Assembly (NCBI RefSeq): GCF_000143535.2 | Contig: NC_037314.1 | Span: forward strand, 2,480,001-2,544,000 | Length of the DNA stretch: 64,000 bases | Source of the DNA: Botrytis cinerea B05.10 | Lineage: Eukaryota; Ascomycota; Leotiomycetes; Helotiales; Sclerotiniaceae | Direction: 5' to 3' | Shown here: positions 52,084 through 63,802 of the stretch, in pieces | Layout of the letters: each line of letters starts with the position of its first letter | How positions within the stretch are numbered: the first letter of the stretch is position 1 | Made by a program: the position numbers and the translations under genes | The notes under the pieces: generated by a model | Seen by the model: the letters and a program-made list of their open reading frames with translations, nothing else | Database searches by the model: none | Told to the model about the DNA's origin: nothing

Positions 52084-55000
52084 TATATTCTGACATAGTA
52101 ATATAGCACCTTGTATAAAATCAAAAGAGAATTTAATTAATAATCCTTAAATGAAATTCTTAGCTTATCATCTATTAAAAAATATAATATAAAATAAATA
52201 ATTATATTGTTTAAAATTATACAAATAAGAGAAGTCTCTCTAATGTATATAGATAGGCATAGTCATATGATACCAATATGCTATATATATGTTAAAGGCA
52301 GAAGTTCAATAATATCTTGTTAACAATGAGAGCCTTGTTAATTACAATGCTATAGTTTAAATTCATAAAGAAGAGAAGATCCTCTATAATATTATAATTA
52401 TATCGAATCTAAGATTTTCGAAATTGTGTTTCCATGATTCATGTAATGATATATTAATTATGCTTATTCAAATCAAATATCGATTATTGTTGATTATGAA
52501 AAGAAGATCTTATAAATTATCATGAAAACTATATAATATCTATTTAGAACATCAGTTAATATGAATTCTCTCATAGTCTTATTAAATTTAGAATGGGAAG
52601 ACAAAAATGATAAATCCATTGAAAAAAATCGAAGACCTGTAAGTAACAAATATTATTTGATTTTAATATCAAATAAAGCTTGTATGAAAAATACGATTAT
52701 TTACTGTTATTATTCATAAGAATCAATCATTTAAAATGAGTAAAACTTCAAAATACTCCAAGTTTTTATTAAAGAAAAACATATTTGTAAATCATTTTAT
52801 AAGAAATGTACTTTCCAATATACTATGTATAATAAATAAAATATAGAATTCATAAGCTAATCGAAAGGAAATTAAGAGTTTTTTTATCATTGTACCTATT
52901 ATCAAGATTCGTACGGATTCGGTTCAGATTTAAAAATCTGATAGCTATGATTATCCTACAATCACAATCTCTTCACCTATTAATAATTCAAATGACTTGA
53001 TATACCTAGGTAAGTATAAATATTTTATTTTTATATCATTATATGATAATACCATTAATTTATTGGGGTTCTAATTTAAAAAATATAATAAAATTATGTA
53101 GTAAAGAAACATATTTTAATTTAAATAGAAAAACTTTAAACCTATTCATATTAATGAATGCTATGATAGAAAATTTCAATTTATACTTTAATTATAAGTT
53201 TCATAATGTTATTATTCAATATACAATAATAATCTCATATGTTATTATTCCCTGCATTAATATCTCATTCATTAAATAAATCAATATTTATAATGTTTCA
53301 ATCTTTATTATTTCTCTAACTTTCAAATCAAAATATTATTATCTTTTTGATTTATTCATAAAGAATTAAGAAAATTTCAGAAACTTTGAAAAAAAACTTT
53401 TAAAGAAAAAGAACTTAAGAATTAAAAAACTAAAAAAACTGCAGACATTTTATATGTATTTAAATTCATAGCTGAAATAGCAGTATTTTATTAGAACTAA
53501 AATATCAAATTTTTATAAAGAAGTCCGACCTGAACTAGCGTAACAGACTTCGAATAGTATTTGTGACAGATAAGATACCTATCTATCAATAAATAAAATA
53601 ATAGCATTTAGGGTTATTACTAAATAATACATTCTTTCGTACCTTTATTACCTGGGTATAGATATATTTAAATCTAAGAACCAATCTTCTTATAATAATA
53701 TTTGAGGAAAAATGAATTGTGTTTTTGGTTTCAAAAAAAACAAAAAACATATAAAAAAGGTTTTCTGAAGAATATTATATTTAAAATAAAGAATTCTTAA
53801 TGCAATATCAGATTTTATTTTAAACAAAAAAATATTACCTAGGTAGATTCGTTTGGGATAAAGTAAAATATTATGTCATTAATACATTAATTTAAGTATT
53901 TGGTTTAATTAAAATATATTTAGAAAAAAACAATTTGTAAATTAATACAATTTTTACGAAGAACTTTCATTGTTTTCTAATTCCCCATTTAATTTCTTCT
54001 TAATGAAGAAAAATATGAAGTATGTTTTGAATCAAATATCTTTATTGTTTTGAAAGACTTCCATTATATATTTTACAACAAACTTCAGGTTTTTAATGTT
54101 TTAATTATGATTTATTTGTTTTTAAAAGCTTATTTTCTGATTATTTTAAAGCTAGTCGTATATTATAGATCCAAAAGAAATCATGCATAAATCAAAGCTT
54201 TAAATTTCAGGTTTCAATAATTATTTTAAGTCTCTTAATATCAAAACACATTCATTAATTGTTAATATATACCTAGACAATTATTAACAATCAATAAGTC
54301 ATAATCTTTTATGATATAAACTATCTATAAATAAATAATTTGAATCAAATCAAATTTAAGAGTTTTTCTAAGAAATATCAAATTTAAAAATATATCAAAT
54401 TTTCCTCCAGAATTAAAAGAATCTACAGTTCTCATTATTCGATTATACCTAACTGTAAATAGTGCCTTCCCACTCAAATATATTTCGAGAATGTTTATAT
54501 TAAGATAATTGAAATCTATTTTATAATGGAGAATTATTTTATACTTCAAGTTTCAAGACAATTTTAATAAAAATCTTAAAATTAAATGATTTTTTGATAT
54601 AATTTGATTCCAAATTTCTATAGAATTATTTAAATATATTGAAAATCATGTCAATTGATTTAATTGATTTATATTTATAATTTAATGATTGAAATACAAA
54701 ATAAATTTTCATTCTAAAGTGAGTTTCATCTATTCTGATTCAAACACTTCTGAAATATATCAAAGTAGGGAACCGCTCCTCTTAATTACACTCCTCCTAA
54801 TTATCTTAAAAAAATTAAATAATATAATTCATATCAAGAAAATGTAGCTTCAAATCAGAGGAATATTATGCATTAATCTTTCTAATTTAATGAAAGACTG
54901 TCTTCCCAGATATTTTGAAACATAAATAATTAAGGATTACTTTCTCTTCAATATTAAATACTAAATTATGTTAAAATATGTTTATCTGATTTCTTGTTTC

Positions 55001-57411
55001 TAACAATGTAAGTTTGATTATTCAAAACCTTTTGATTTTGGGAAAGTTTATGGAAACAAATTGGGTATACAAACTCAAGAATATTTTGGACTATCAATAA
55101 ATATATGATGATTTTTTATAATGAATGAAAATTATTTCGTTGAGTTTATGTCTTCAATTTAAAAACATATTCTGATATATTATTTATTAAATCTAACTCT
55201 TAAAGTATGTAATTGAATAGTAAGAATTGTATATATAGAGATTCAAATTTTATTCAGATAAGTCTCTTTAATTTTTAAAATAACATTAATCATAATTTCG
55301 AAATTGCAAAAAAACTGAATATAATTTTGAAAAACAAATAGGTGTATTAATTTAAAGAATTACAAAAATTCGTTATAGTAGTATGCAAAAATCAAAGCAT
55401 TAATTTAGTATTATATTAATCTTTACATTTCTCTGATATTATAGTCTTTAAAATCTAAAAACAACTAATACGTCTATATCTAGGTATATTAAAAAGCGAA
55501 TGTTAATTATTATCATTTGTAGAAAGGACGATCAAGTTCAGAACTATAAAAATTGTTTTTATAATAATCATTATTTTTATATTATTCTGAATAAACGAGG
55601 ATCTCCTTCCAAGATCAGATCTTCGCACTTAAAAGATTCTCTTTATTAGTATCAGCATTTTTCTTATATCTTTTAATATTTCCATCTGGTTTATCATTCA
55701 TGATATATTCATTTTTAATTTCAAAAAATAAATTTTTAAAAAGAATAAGATTAATGCTTTTTTTGACATCGAGAAAAAATTATCATGTTTAAAATTAAAA
55801 TACATTTCTCGGGAAGATTTTTCACAGCTTTGTATTTAAACTTAAGTTAAAGTGTTTATTTTATATTATAATTCAAATTTAGTTTCTTATACGAAATCTC
55901 AGTTGATCAATTTATTGCTCTTGTTTGACAAAAATCTATTAAATCTATTAGTGATTTTTAATTGATTAGTACTGTACAAATAATTGTAAAAATAATTCTA
56001 ACACTGATAAACTATTTCATGTATTTTATATAACAAAAACCATGTAAAGTGTTGTCAGAAAAATAAGTAGAATTATAAAATTTATCGTAATTATACAATT
56101 GGTCTCAATATTATATTCCAAAAACGAAAAACGTCTTGATAATAGCTACTATAGTTAAATCATAATTTCAATTACAGTTTAAATATACATATTTCTTTCT
56201 AATTATATACTTTTATGAAAATTCCAAAAAGCAATACCAAAATCTTTTAGATATACAAACTTTGAGTTTTCTATTAAGTATTTTTGTTTACCTAGGTATC
56301 GTAATTATTTTTTTGTAATGATATTAATCAATAATAGATTGTGTTTATAAAATCTAACGATATTTTAATAAATCAAAATCAAAAGTATAAAGGTATCTTG
56401 GATCTAAGATACCTAGGTACCTATTGTATTTGGAAGGCGAGAGGCAAATAAAGAGTATAGATTTATATGAATATTCAGATTCAGATTCAGATTCCAAAAA
56501 ATTATTAAACAATAAAATTTCAATGAAATGTTAAATGTAATCTTTAATGAATCTATTTTCTTTTAAAGAAGAAACAAAATATAAGATCAAAAGCTTTTTC
56601 TTGTAACTTGATAGCTAAGAGTAGCTAAGAGTAACAACGGATTTGTTAATATCTTTTATAATCATCTCTAATAGTTCTCAGAATTCATACCCACTTATTA
56701 CTACTTATGTTGCACAGCTTTTGAATCGTAAATCTTGAAAAGATTTTAATTTTTTTTTTAAACAATTCGGATTCTAAATCCATTTTAAAATCTTAGGTTT
56801 TTTTGAATTAAATAGTTTATACATTCATCTAAATGAACAGGCTGATATAATGGAGAATAAATACATGTCAAACTTTATCAATATATGATGGTTCAAATTC
56901 AATCAAATTATTTTCGTTTATTTATAAAAAATTCTAACAACATTACTAAAACGATATTAATTCTGATACTAGGAAAACTTTGTATGGTTTTCTTATATAC
57001 CTAGGTATGATAATCTTAGCAATTAGATTCTTCTCTAATATCCTAACATACAGGATTTAAAACACAATTCATGACTAGAAGCTGATTGGTCGAGAAAAAG
57101 TACAAATGCCCCATACAAGAATATCAAAATATAAAACTCAATTAAATTAATGAATTAATCAATGAATTAGAACTAAAAAATTTATAAAATGAAAACTAAA
57201 ATTATTATATTATTTTTTGAATTGAAAGCTTTTTAATAATATATCTTTTGTATTAATAAGTTATTGTTTATTGAAGAAATATTTAATTCAAGAATTGAAT
57301 TGAAGAAGTAAATTGAAGTTTTAAGAATTGAATATACATTTCTGATTGGTTCGGTAATTTAGGAGTGCGATAAGAGAGATAATGAATTTTAGATTTTTAG
57401 ATTTAATAGAA

Positions 57412-57528
57412 GAGAATTAGAAAGGAGAATTAGAAAGGAGAATTAGAAAGGAGAATTAGAAAGGAGAATTAGAAAGGAGAATTAGAAAGGAGAATTAGAA
57501 AGGAGAATTAGAAAGGAGAATTAGAAAA
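57412..57528. repeat. 13-bp minisatellite, nine copies
   Basis: Unit GAGAATTAGAAAG repeated nine times head to tail; the first eight copies are identical and the ninth ends in A. There are no unique spacers, so it is not a CRISPR-like array. The near-perfect identity contrasts with the mutated surroundings. Confidence 0.95.
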
Positions 57529-57780
57529 GAAAAGAGAATTATAAGATTTTAAGATTTTAAAATTTAATTACATTTCTAATATCTTTATATATACTAGAAG
57601 TAAGAGATTAGTAAAGTTTATAAACTATTGTTATTATTATTTGAGGGTTGAGTATATCCCATCTAAGCCGGTATATAGACTACTACTTTAAAAACTTACA
57701 ATCTTTGAATAGCTTCAAAATTCACATTTCAATAGAATATAAGAATATAATAAATCTTATTTATTTTTAGGATTCTAAAA

Positions 57781-57891
57781 GCTGCGCAGCACGAGTGTAG
57801 TCGTAAATCCTGAGTGGCGTTAAAAATAACTACGGAGAGCGCTAGCGAGGCCGTTGTTATTTTTAGCCACGAAGGGCCGAGAAAAAGCTCG
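57781..57891. repeat. GC-rich multi-palindrome island in AT-rich DNA
   Basis: Four nested or consecutive palindromes in about 110 bp: GCTGCGCAGC (57781-57790, perfect); ACGA..TCGT (57791-57804); a long inverted repeat whose left arm is 57814-57835 (GTGGC, GT bulge, TAAAAATAACTACGG) and right arm 57851-57870 (CCGTTGTTATTTTTAGCCAC) around a loop holding CGCTAGCG; and CGAG-AAAAAG-CTCG (57878-57891). The island is clearly GC-richer than its flanks, with many CpG kept. It could be a foldback or MITE-like element, the tip of a transposon, or a structured RNA. No coding content. Confidence 0.7.
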
Positions 57892-58558
57892 TCTAATTAT
57901 ATCTTCTAATTGATCAATACTGATATTTGATCTTTCAAAAAATATAATTACCTAAGATCCCATAAATTCTTTGATTTAAAAGTATTACATAAAAATTCTT
58001 ACTAAAGTATTCACAATTAATAATAATAACACACCAGTCTGGATAGACTATGTAAGTAAACCATATAAATAATCAAGATACCTTTAAAATATTTTCTATA
58101 CTATTGTATAATCATTTTGAATTTTGATAAATTCTTTGAAACTTACATAAATCAAATCTATTTTTTATTATATATGCATTTCAAGAAACTTTGAAATCTT
58201 ATTCGTTTATAATCAAAAGAATGCTTCATGATATATAATTTTTTTATACAATTTTGTTTCATTTTTCAAATATAATCTTAAATCCAAATCTATATATATA
58301 TAATTCATTATTTTGTGTGTGTAATTACAATTAGTATTTTTTAAAGAATATATAATATTATTGAATGCATAATAGTTGGCTTTTTTGAATAATTAATAAG
58401 TTCTTAATTAGAGTAAGTCAATATTTTCAGAAAGGGAATTCTTCTTATAAGATTTTAGATATAATATCCATTTATATTATTATATGTGATTACAAATAGA
58501 ATTCATTTTCAATATACAAGTTTTAATTTTTAAATGACTTTATATAATTCCATACCTA

Positions 58559-60217
58559 TAACATAGTTTATCAGCATACAGGCTATATCACCATGTAAGT
58601 CACTTTCATTTTAATTTGCTTTTTCAAAACTATGTTATTCAATAATAATTGAATCAATTAATTAAAACTATTAAAAGTCCAATAATCTAAAATTTATTAT
58701 AAAATTTTAATAAATTCTTATATTATAATTTTTCAATTTTTTTATTATAACACTAATTAAAAAATGCTTTTTTACTAGTTTTTTTTGGATATTTATTATA
58801 CTGAATTTGAATATCAATCTTTTATTGAAATGATATATCAAAAGTCTTTTATTTAATAACTTTTTTTTTAATATAATTGAGTTCCTTTTATATATTGATA
58901 TATATTTAATAATTCATTTACTATTTGAAATACATAATTCTTTATATTCAAAATTATATTTTCAACTTTAATTAAAGCTAATGTAGTTTCGAATATAAAT
59001 ATAGGAGAGTTTAATTAATAATGAATTATTCGAGATTCAATTAATATGAATTACAATAGAGTTTTTAATTAGATTATAAAAGATTTAAGAAATTTATTGT
59101 TTTAAATGAAAAAAGAAAAGAGTAGATGAATAAATTCGAATATTCAATTTTGAAAACATAATTTCAAAATCAAATAGAATTAAATTCATTCTTTGAGATT
59201 CTAGCTTCATATTTTCAAAGGTAATTGATTTTTTATATATAATGTTAAAAACTATAAAGAATTTAATTTTCGAAATATGTTTGATATATATTTTAACAAA
59301 TCTATTAATCTGATTTTAATATAAATATTTTAGATTATTAAAACAGCTATTAATTTATAGCTTTTATGTTTATCTAATATTAATACTCGATATTTGCCCT
59401 CCCCCCGACCTTTAACAGACTTATCAAAGTATTTTAATTATTCCGAATCTATTTTATAAAAAGATTTATCTTAGCATATCAATAAAAAAAAACCTATTTC
59501 TAAATTATTATAAATAAAGAAATAGTTTTATTCTTCTTTTTTCTATATATTATTACTATAACCCATTCTCAATTATTTAATTATATAGATTTTTTTAATA
59601 TTAATAATAAACATTGTTATATATATAATCCTTATCATGAAATTTATTTTATTAAAGTTATAGAAACCTCTATTCAAAACACTATATTTCATTTTTATAT
59701 TTATAACTGATCGAAATTACTTTTTAATAAACTTAGAAGTTTTGTAAAAAGCTTTTTGAAAATTATAAATACAATTAAAATATATTTTTAATTTGATTCA
59801 ATATTTTACAAACCAATATACTTAAAGTTTTCTAATGTATTTTATACTTTTTATTAGAAAATATAATTCACTATATCTTCTACATTTTTAATTCTAAATA
59901 GAAAACGTTTCAAATCTATATTAAATATATATATTTAATAATAATACCATCTTCTAATTTCAAAAAATTACAAAATTCATATTAATATTTTGTGTGAAAA
60001 ATAAAACTATTAATTCTGTATTATGATAATATGTATAAAATATTATCCGGTATAGTAATCTTTTTGAATAGTTTTAATAGTAAGGAGTATATAAGCTTTT
60101 TGATTATTCAAATTCATTATCGATTATTAATAGAATGTGTATTTGAAGAGAAGAGAGTGAATTGAGATGAAAGTGGCCTATATAGTGATATAGCGTGTAT
60201 GCTGATAGACTACGTTA
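58559..60217. mobile_element. Candidate DNA transposon with terminal inverted repeats, RIP-eroded (1.66 kb)
   Basis: The left end reads TAACATAGTTTATCAGCATA then CAGGCTATATCACCATGTAA and CACTTTCATTTTAATTTGCT. The right end, on the minus strand from 60217, reads TAACGTAGTCTATCAGCATA then CACGCTATATCACTATATAG and CACTTTCATCTCAATTCACT. The two agree over at least 60 bp, with differences of transition type. It belongs to the same family as 45646-49115 but is half as long, as expected of a deletion derivative. The interior is almost pure A/T with no readable transposase. No clear target-site duplication. Confidence 0.6.
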
Positions 60218-60419
60218 ACTATATTCAATAATATTAAAATTTCTCAAATTATTTCAAAAATTTAATTTTCTCCAATAAAAATTGTTAAATCTAGATATTA
60301 TCAAATCTTACAGGTATAATTCGTTTTCTGGGGATATATGTTTTCCCCGATTAGATATCATTTTTTCATTTTAATAAATGAATATAAATTATATGTTTTT
60401 CAACTGTCTTTAAAAAATA

Positions 60420-60494
60420 TAACGTAGTTCATCAGTGCCTGCATCATATCAGTATATACACCACTCTCTTTTCCATACAAAATTCGTTTGTATG
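60420..60494 (+). mobile_element. TIR-family end plus CATACAAA hairpin
   Basis: Starts TAACGTAGTTCATCAGTGCC, then CATCATATCAGTATATACAC and CACTC, the plus-orientation end of the same family. It is followed at 60474-60494 by a perfect hairpin CATACAAA-ATTCG-TTTGTATG. A partner right end was not found in the window. Confidence 0.5.
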
Positions 60495-61160
60495 TAATGT
60501 TACGGGAGCTGTCTTTAGGGCTATATAGAAATGTTTAGAAATCTTTTGAAGTAATTTAGATTAGATTTCAAATAGGAATTCAATAAGATTATAATTAATT
60601 GCAATTCTTATAATTATAGTAATAAAATTAATAATGATTATTTTAAATATAAAGCTTTATATTATAATGAAATCCATTCTTTTATATAGATTTTCATTTT
60701 ATTTGAATAATTAAAATAATCGATCGTTTTTGAAGTGTTATCGTTTTTGAGCTATTCATTATAGAATATTAATTCCATAATTTTCAATATTCTAACTTAT
60801 TTTTTTATTCTAAGACTAACCTCTTAGAATATTATTAATATAATTTTACAAAAAGTTTATAAAGTTATATTCAATATTTTCTAAAATCTATTATTCCAGA
60901 AATTATATCTTATATTTCTAGAATATCTTATAATTAATATTATATATATATTTGAGGCTTTCTTTGAGTATCTAGTGTTCTTTGGTATATTACAGCTGAA
61001 TCACTAAGGTCTATAATACCATTATAGTTTATACATTGGTGATTCTACAGCCTGTTACTAATTCGTTGTAACATGTATCCGTGCACTTCCCTTATTTTCA
61101 AATATATTTCAGTTTTTATTAACAAATATTATAGTTATTTATATAAATGATATAAATATC

Positions 61161-61520
61161 TAGTTGTTTATTAGAAATTTGATTTAATATGATAGTTGTT
61201 ATAAAAAAAGCTTTTTTAAAAATGAAAATCGTAACAATTTCGATTTTTTTTTAAAATACAATGAGAGTATCTATATAAAAATTATATTTTTGAATATATA
61301 AATAATAATATTTCTTAAATGACGTGATTTATCATCGAGCGGACCACTTTAAACACATACAAAATCATTTGTATGTAACTATATACTCTCTTTACTTATT
61401 AATATAATTTAATTGTTATTAATAAATAATATGATTATTTATTAGAAACCTAATTTAATATGGTAGTTATTATTAAAATAGTTTTTTGTTACGAAAATCG
61501 TAACAATTTTCATTTCCTTT
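61161..61520. repeat. Pair of diverged direct repeats, about 90 bp each
   Basis: 61161-61250 and 61431-61520 share TTTATTAGAAA..TTTAATATG(A/G)TAGTT and both end with GAAAATCGTAACAATTT. Offset is 270 bp. A second copy of the CATACAAA hairpin lies between them at 61356-61375, next to a plus-orientation TIR-family variant end at 61321 (GACGTGATTTATCATCGAGC). Confidence 0.6.
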
Positions 61521-61754
61521 CGAATATGATAAAGTTATCTAACGTAGTTTATCAGTGCGTGCACCATATCAGTATGTGCACCATTTCAAAATACACCAAA
61601 ATTAGGCCTTTTTTAATATTCTTATTTTAATAACTAATCATTATTTTAGAAAAAAAAAATATTAAATGATTATACGAAAATAGATTCTTAAAAATTTAGT
61701 TTTATATAAATATTCCTATTAAATCTTAGAAAAAGTGAAAATTGTTACGATTTT
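61497..61754. repeat. 19-bp exact inverted repeat pair
   Basis: GAAAATCGTAACAATTTTC at 61497-61515 and its exact reverse complement GAAAATTGTTACGATTTTC at 61736-61754 enclose a TIR-family end (61540 on, TAACGTAGTTTATCAGTGCG). The right arm ends one base before the LTR head at 61756. Exact conservation in otherwise decayed DNA is notable. Confidence 0.7.
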
Positions 61755-61755
61755 C

Positions 61756-62110
61756 TGTCACAGGGACACGATTACTAAGCCGGGACGAGCCCGGACTAGC
61801 CCGGGACGAGGGCTGAGGATCTATAGCTTAAGTAAGCATAGAACTCTTATCCAAAAGAGCTACGAGCTTGGCTTGAAAAGTTAAATATTAATGATATAAT
61901 ATAAAGGAATTGAAGCATTATTGAATTGATTAGTAAAGAGGAATTAGTATAAATAGGCAATTATATAAAGTCTAGTATATATCCGGATTTGATTAGAACA
62001 TATAATTAATTTTGAATTGAATTGGAATATATTTAATTGCCTAAAGCATTTATTTCTTATTGAGAATCTATTCGATATATTCCTTATTATAGAATCCTAA
62101 TAAATTAATC
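61756..62110 (+). repeat. Candidate 5' LTR of a Ty3/gypsy-type element
   Basis: Begins TGTCACAGGGACACG, the TG-start expected of an LTR. About 120 bp of markedly GC-rich sequence with repeated GCCGGGACGAG / CCCGGACTAG units follows (61776-61810), then a block CTTATCCAAAAGAGCTACGA. A TATA-like TATAAATAGG at 61949-61958 would be the element's promoter. The 3' border is uncertain because that part is decayed; about 62110 is a guess from usual LTR length. Confidence 0.55.
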
Positions 62111-63802
62111 ATATTATTTATTTTAAAAAAGAAGATAGCTAATATATCAAATAAAAATGATACTTCAAATATACTATTATTATTATCAAAAAATCCCTAA
62201 ATATTTTAAGTAATAAAACCTGAAAAACTAAAACCAAACAAGAAAGAAAATAAACTTCAAAAATTAGAAAAATAAAAAAAAGAATTAAAACAAGCTATAT
62301 ACATTCTAAATAAAAAGAAGAAAATAAATCGAAAATGAATTACTTACAGTCTATTTTTGATTTATAATTTAGAATTAAATCAAAAAGAAAATAAAAAGAA
62401 GAAAAAGGAAATGATAAATCAAAAAAGAAATAGAAAATTTATAATATTTAAGGAATATTATAAAAAGTTAATAAAGAAACTTTACAAATTTATAAAAGAA
62501 TATAAAAATGCTTTCAAGATTATATTATTAATATATAAAAAAGAATTATATCAAATACTTTGAATTATTATATTTTTTTAAAAAAACTCCAATTAAATAC
62601 TAAACAGATATAAAAATATTGTTATAGGAATTGATTTAAGGAAAATTCATTATATTCCTATATAATTTGATACAAATCTTTTAGGTAAGGCATTAGAAAA
62701 CCTTATTCAAATGATTTGAATTATAATAAAGAATCAAAAGTATTTAGAAATATATAATCATTTTAGTCGAATACGAAAATGAATTAAAGGATATCCCGAA
62801 GGAGATTTATATAAATAAATTTGTATAAGAATTAAAAATATTTTCAAGAGATAAACTTATTGAAGTTATTATAATTCCTATTATAATAGAAAAAGCAATC
62901 ACTATAACAAATCAATTCGAATATAATTGAAAAAATTATTATAATAATATAAAACAAAATAGTATAATAGGAAATTAAAGAAATTGAACAATATCAACCA
63001 GTATCAATATATAATTTAGGGTAACACCCAACTCGGAAATGATATATATTAAGGATGTGGTTGGTTTTAGAAATATCCGATCTAATTCCAAGGAAAATCT
63101 AATCTATTTTTTATATAGAAAAAAGGGATATATTATTATAAATGATATATACTCGAATAAAAAACGAATCAATATTATAGAAATAATAAATTATAATTAA
63201 ATTATAAAAAAATTAAAAAATAAATTGGATTAATAGATAATACTAATATTATTAATTCAAATGTATAATAAATGATAATCAAATATCAGATTTATAATAA
63301 TAATTATACAATATAATATAGAGAATAAAGAGTAATCGATTCTTTAACCGATTTAAATATAATTGATAAATCGATAGTCAGGTAATACAATTTATAAGAT
63401 ATTAGGAATAGACTACACAAAATAAAGAAAATCATTAAGAAAGAAATATTCATTCGAAAAGAATATTTAATATTTATAAAAGTTTTCGATTTATTAAAAG
63501 TAATAAAAGAATTCCAAATAACTCTTTATAAATATTATTATAATAAATAAAAGTTTATTTTAGAATTACTTTTTTTACAATAAATAAAAAAGGAAATATA
63601 TAATTAAGAAAAAAGCTAATAGAATTATAAAAAAGATTTGAAAGCATTCAATATTGAAATTTTAATTGTAAAAGAATTTGGTAGAATAGTAATTGAAGAG
63701 TTAGATAACAAATCAATAATAATAATAATAAAACTATTGAAAAGGAATCAAATATATATTCAATTTATTCTCAAATACAATTGTTTACGAAATTGAATAT
63801 AA

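Larger units (their letters stand above)
36509..57012. repeat. Dispersed palindrome field: ACCTAGGT and near variants
   Basis: The self-complementary octamer ACCTAGGT, mostly within TACCTAGGTA, occurs near 36522, 37639, 37693, 40928, 47238, 47398, 47527, 47535, 51599, 53004, 53836, 56290, 56410 and 57000. CCTAGGTA also occurs at about 47348, and one-mismatch forms (ACCTGGGT, ACCTAAGT, ACCTAGAT, GTACCTAT) are scattered among them. Two copies are in tandem at 47527-47542. None was seen at 32.3-36.4 or 57.1-64 kb. A simple composition model (A=T=0.4, C=G=0.1) predicts about 0.05 copies in 20 kb. The motif contains no CpA on either strand, so it would survive RIP. Confidence 0.75.

Noticed and set aside
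53043..53279. Longest ORF (78 codons) of the AT-rich block
   Set aside because: Ile/Asn/Tyr/Lys/Phe composition is what random A/T-rich DNA gives; no start context or motif.
57412..57528. CRISPR-like array
   Set aside because: Contiguous tandem units without spacers in a eukaryotic genome; it is a minisatellite.
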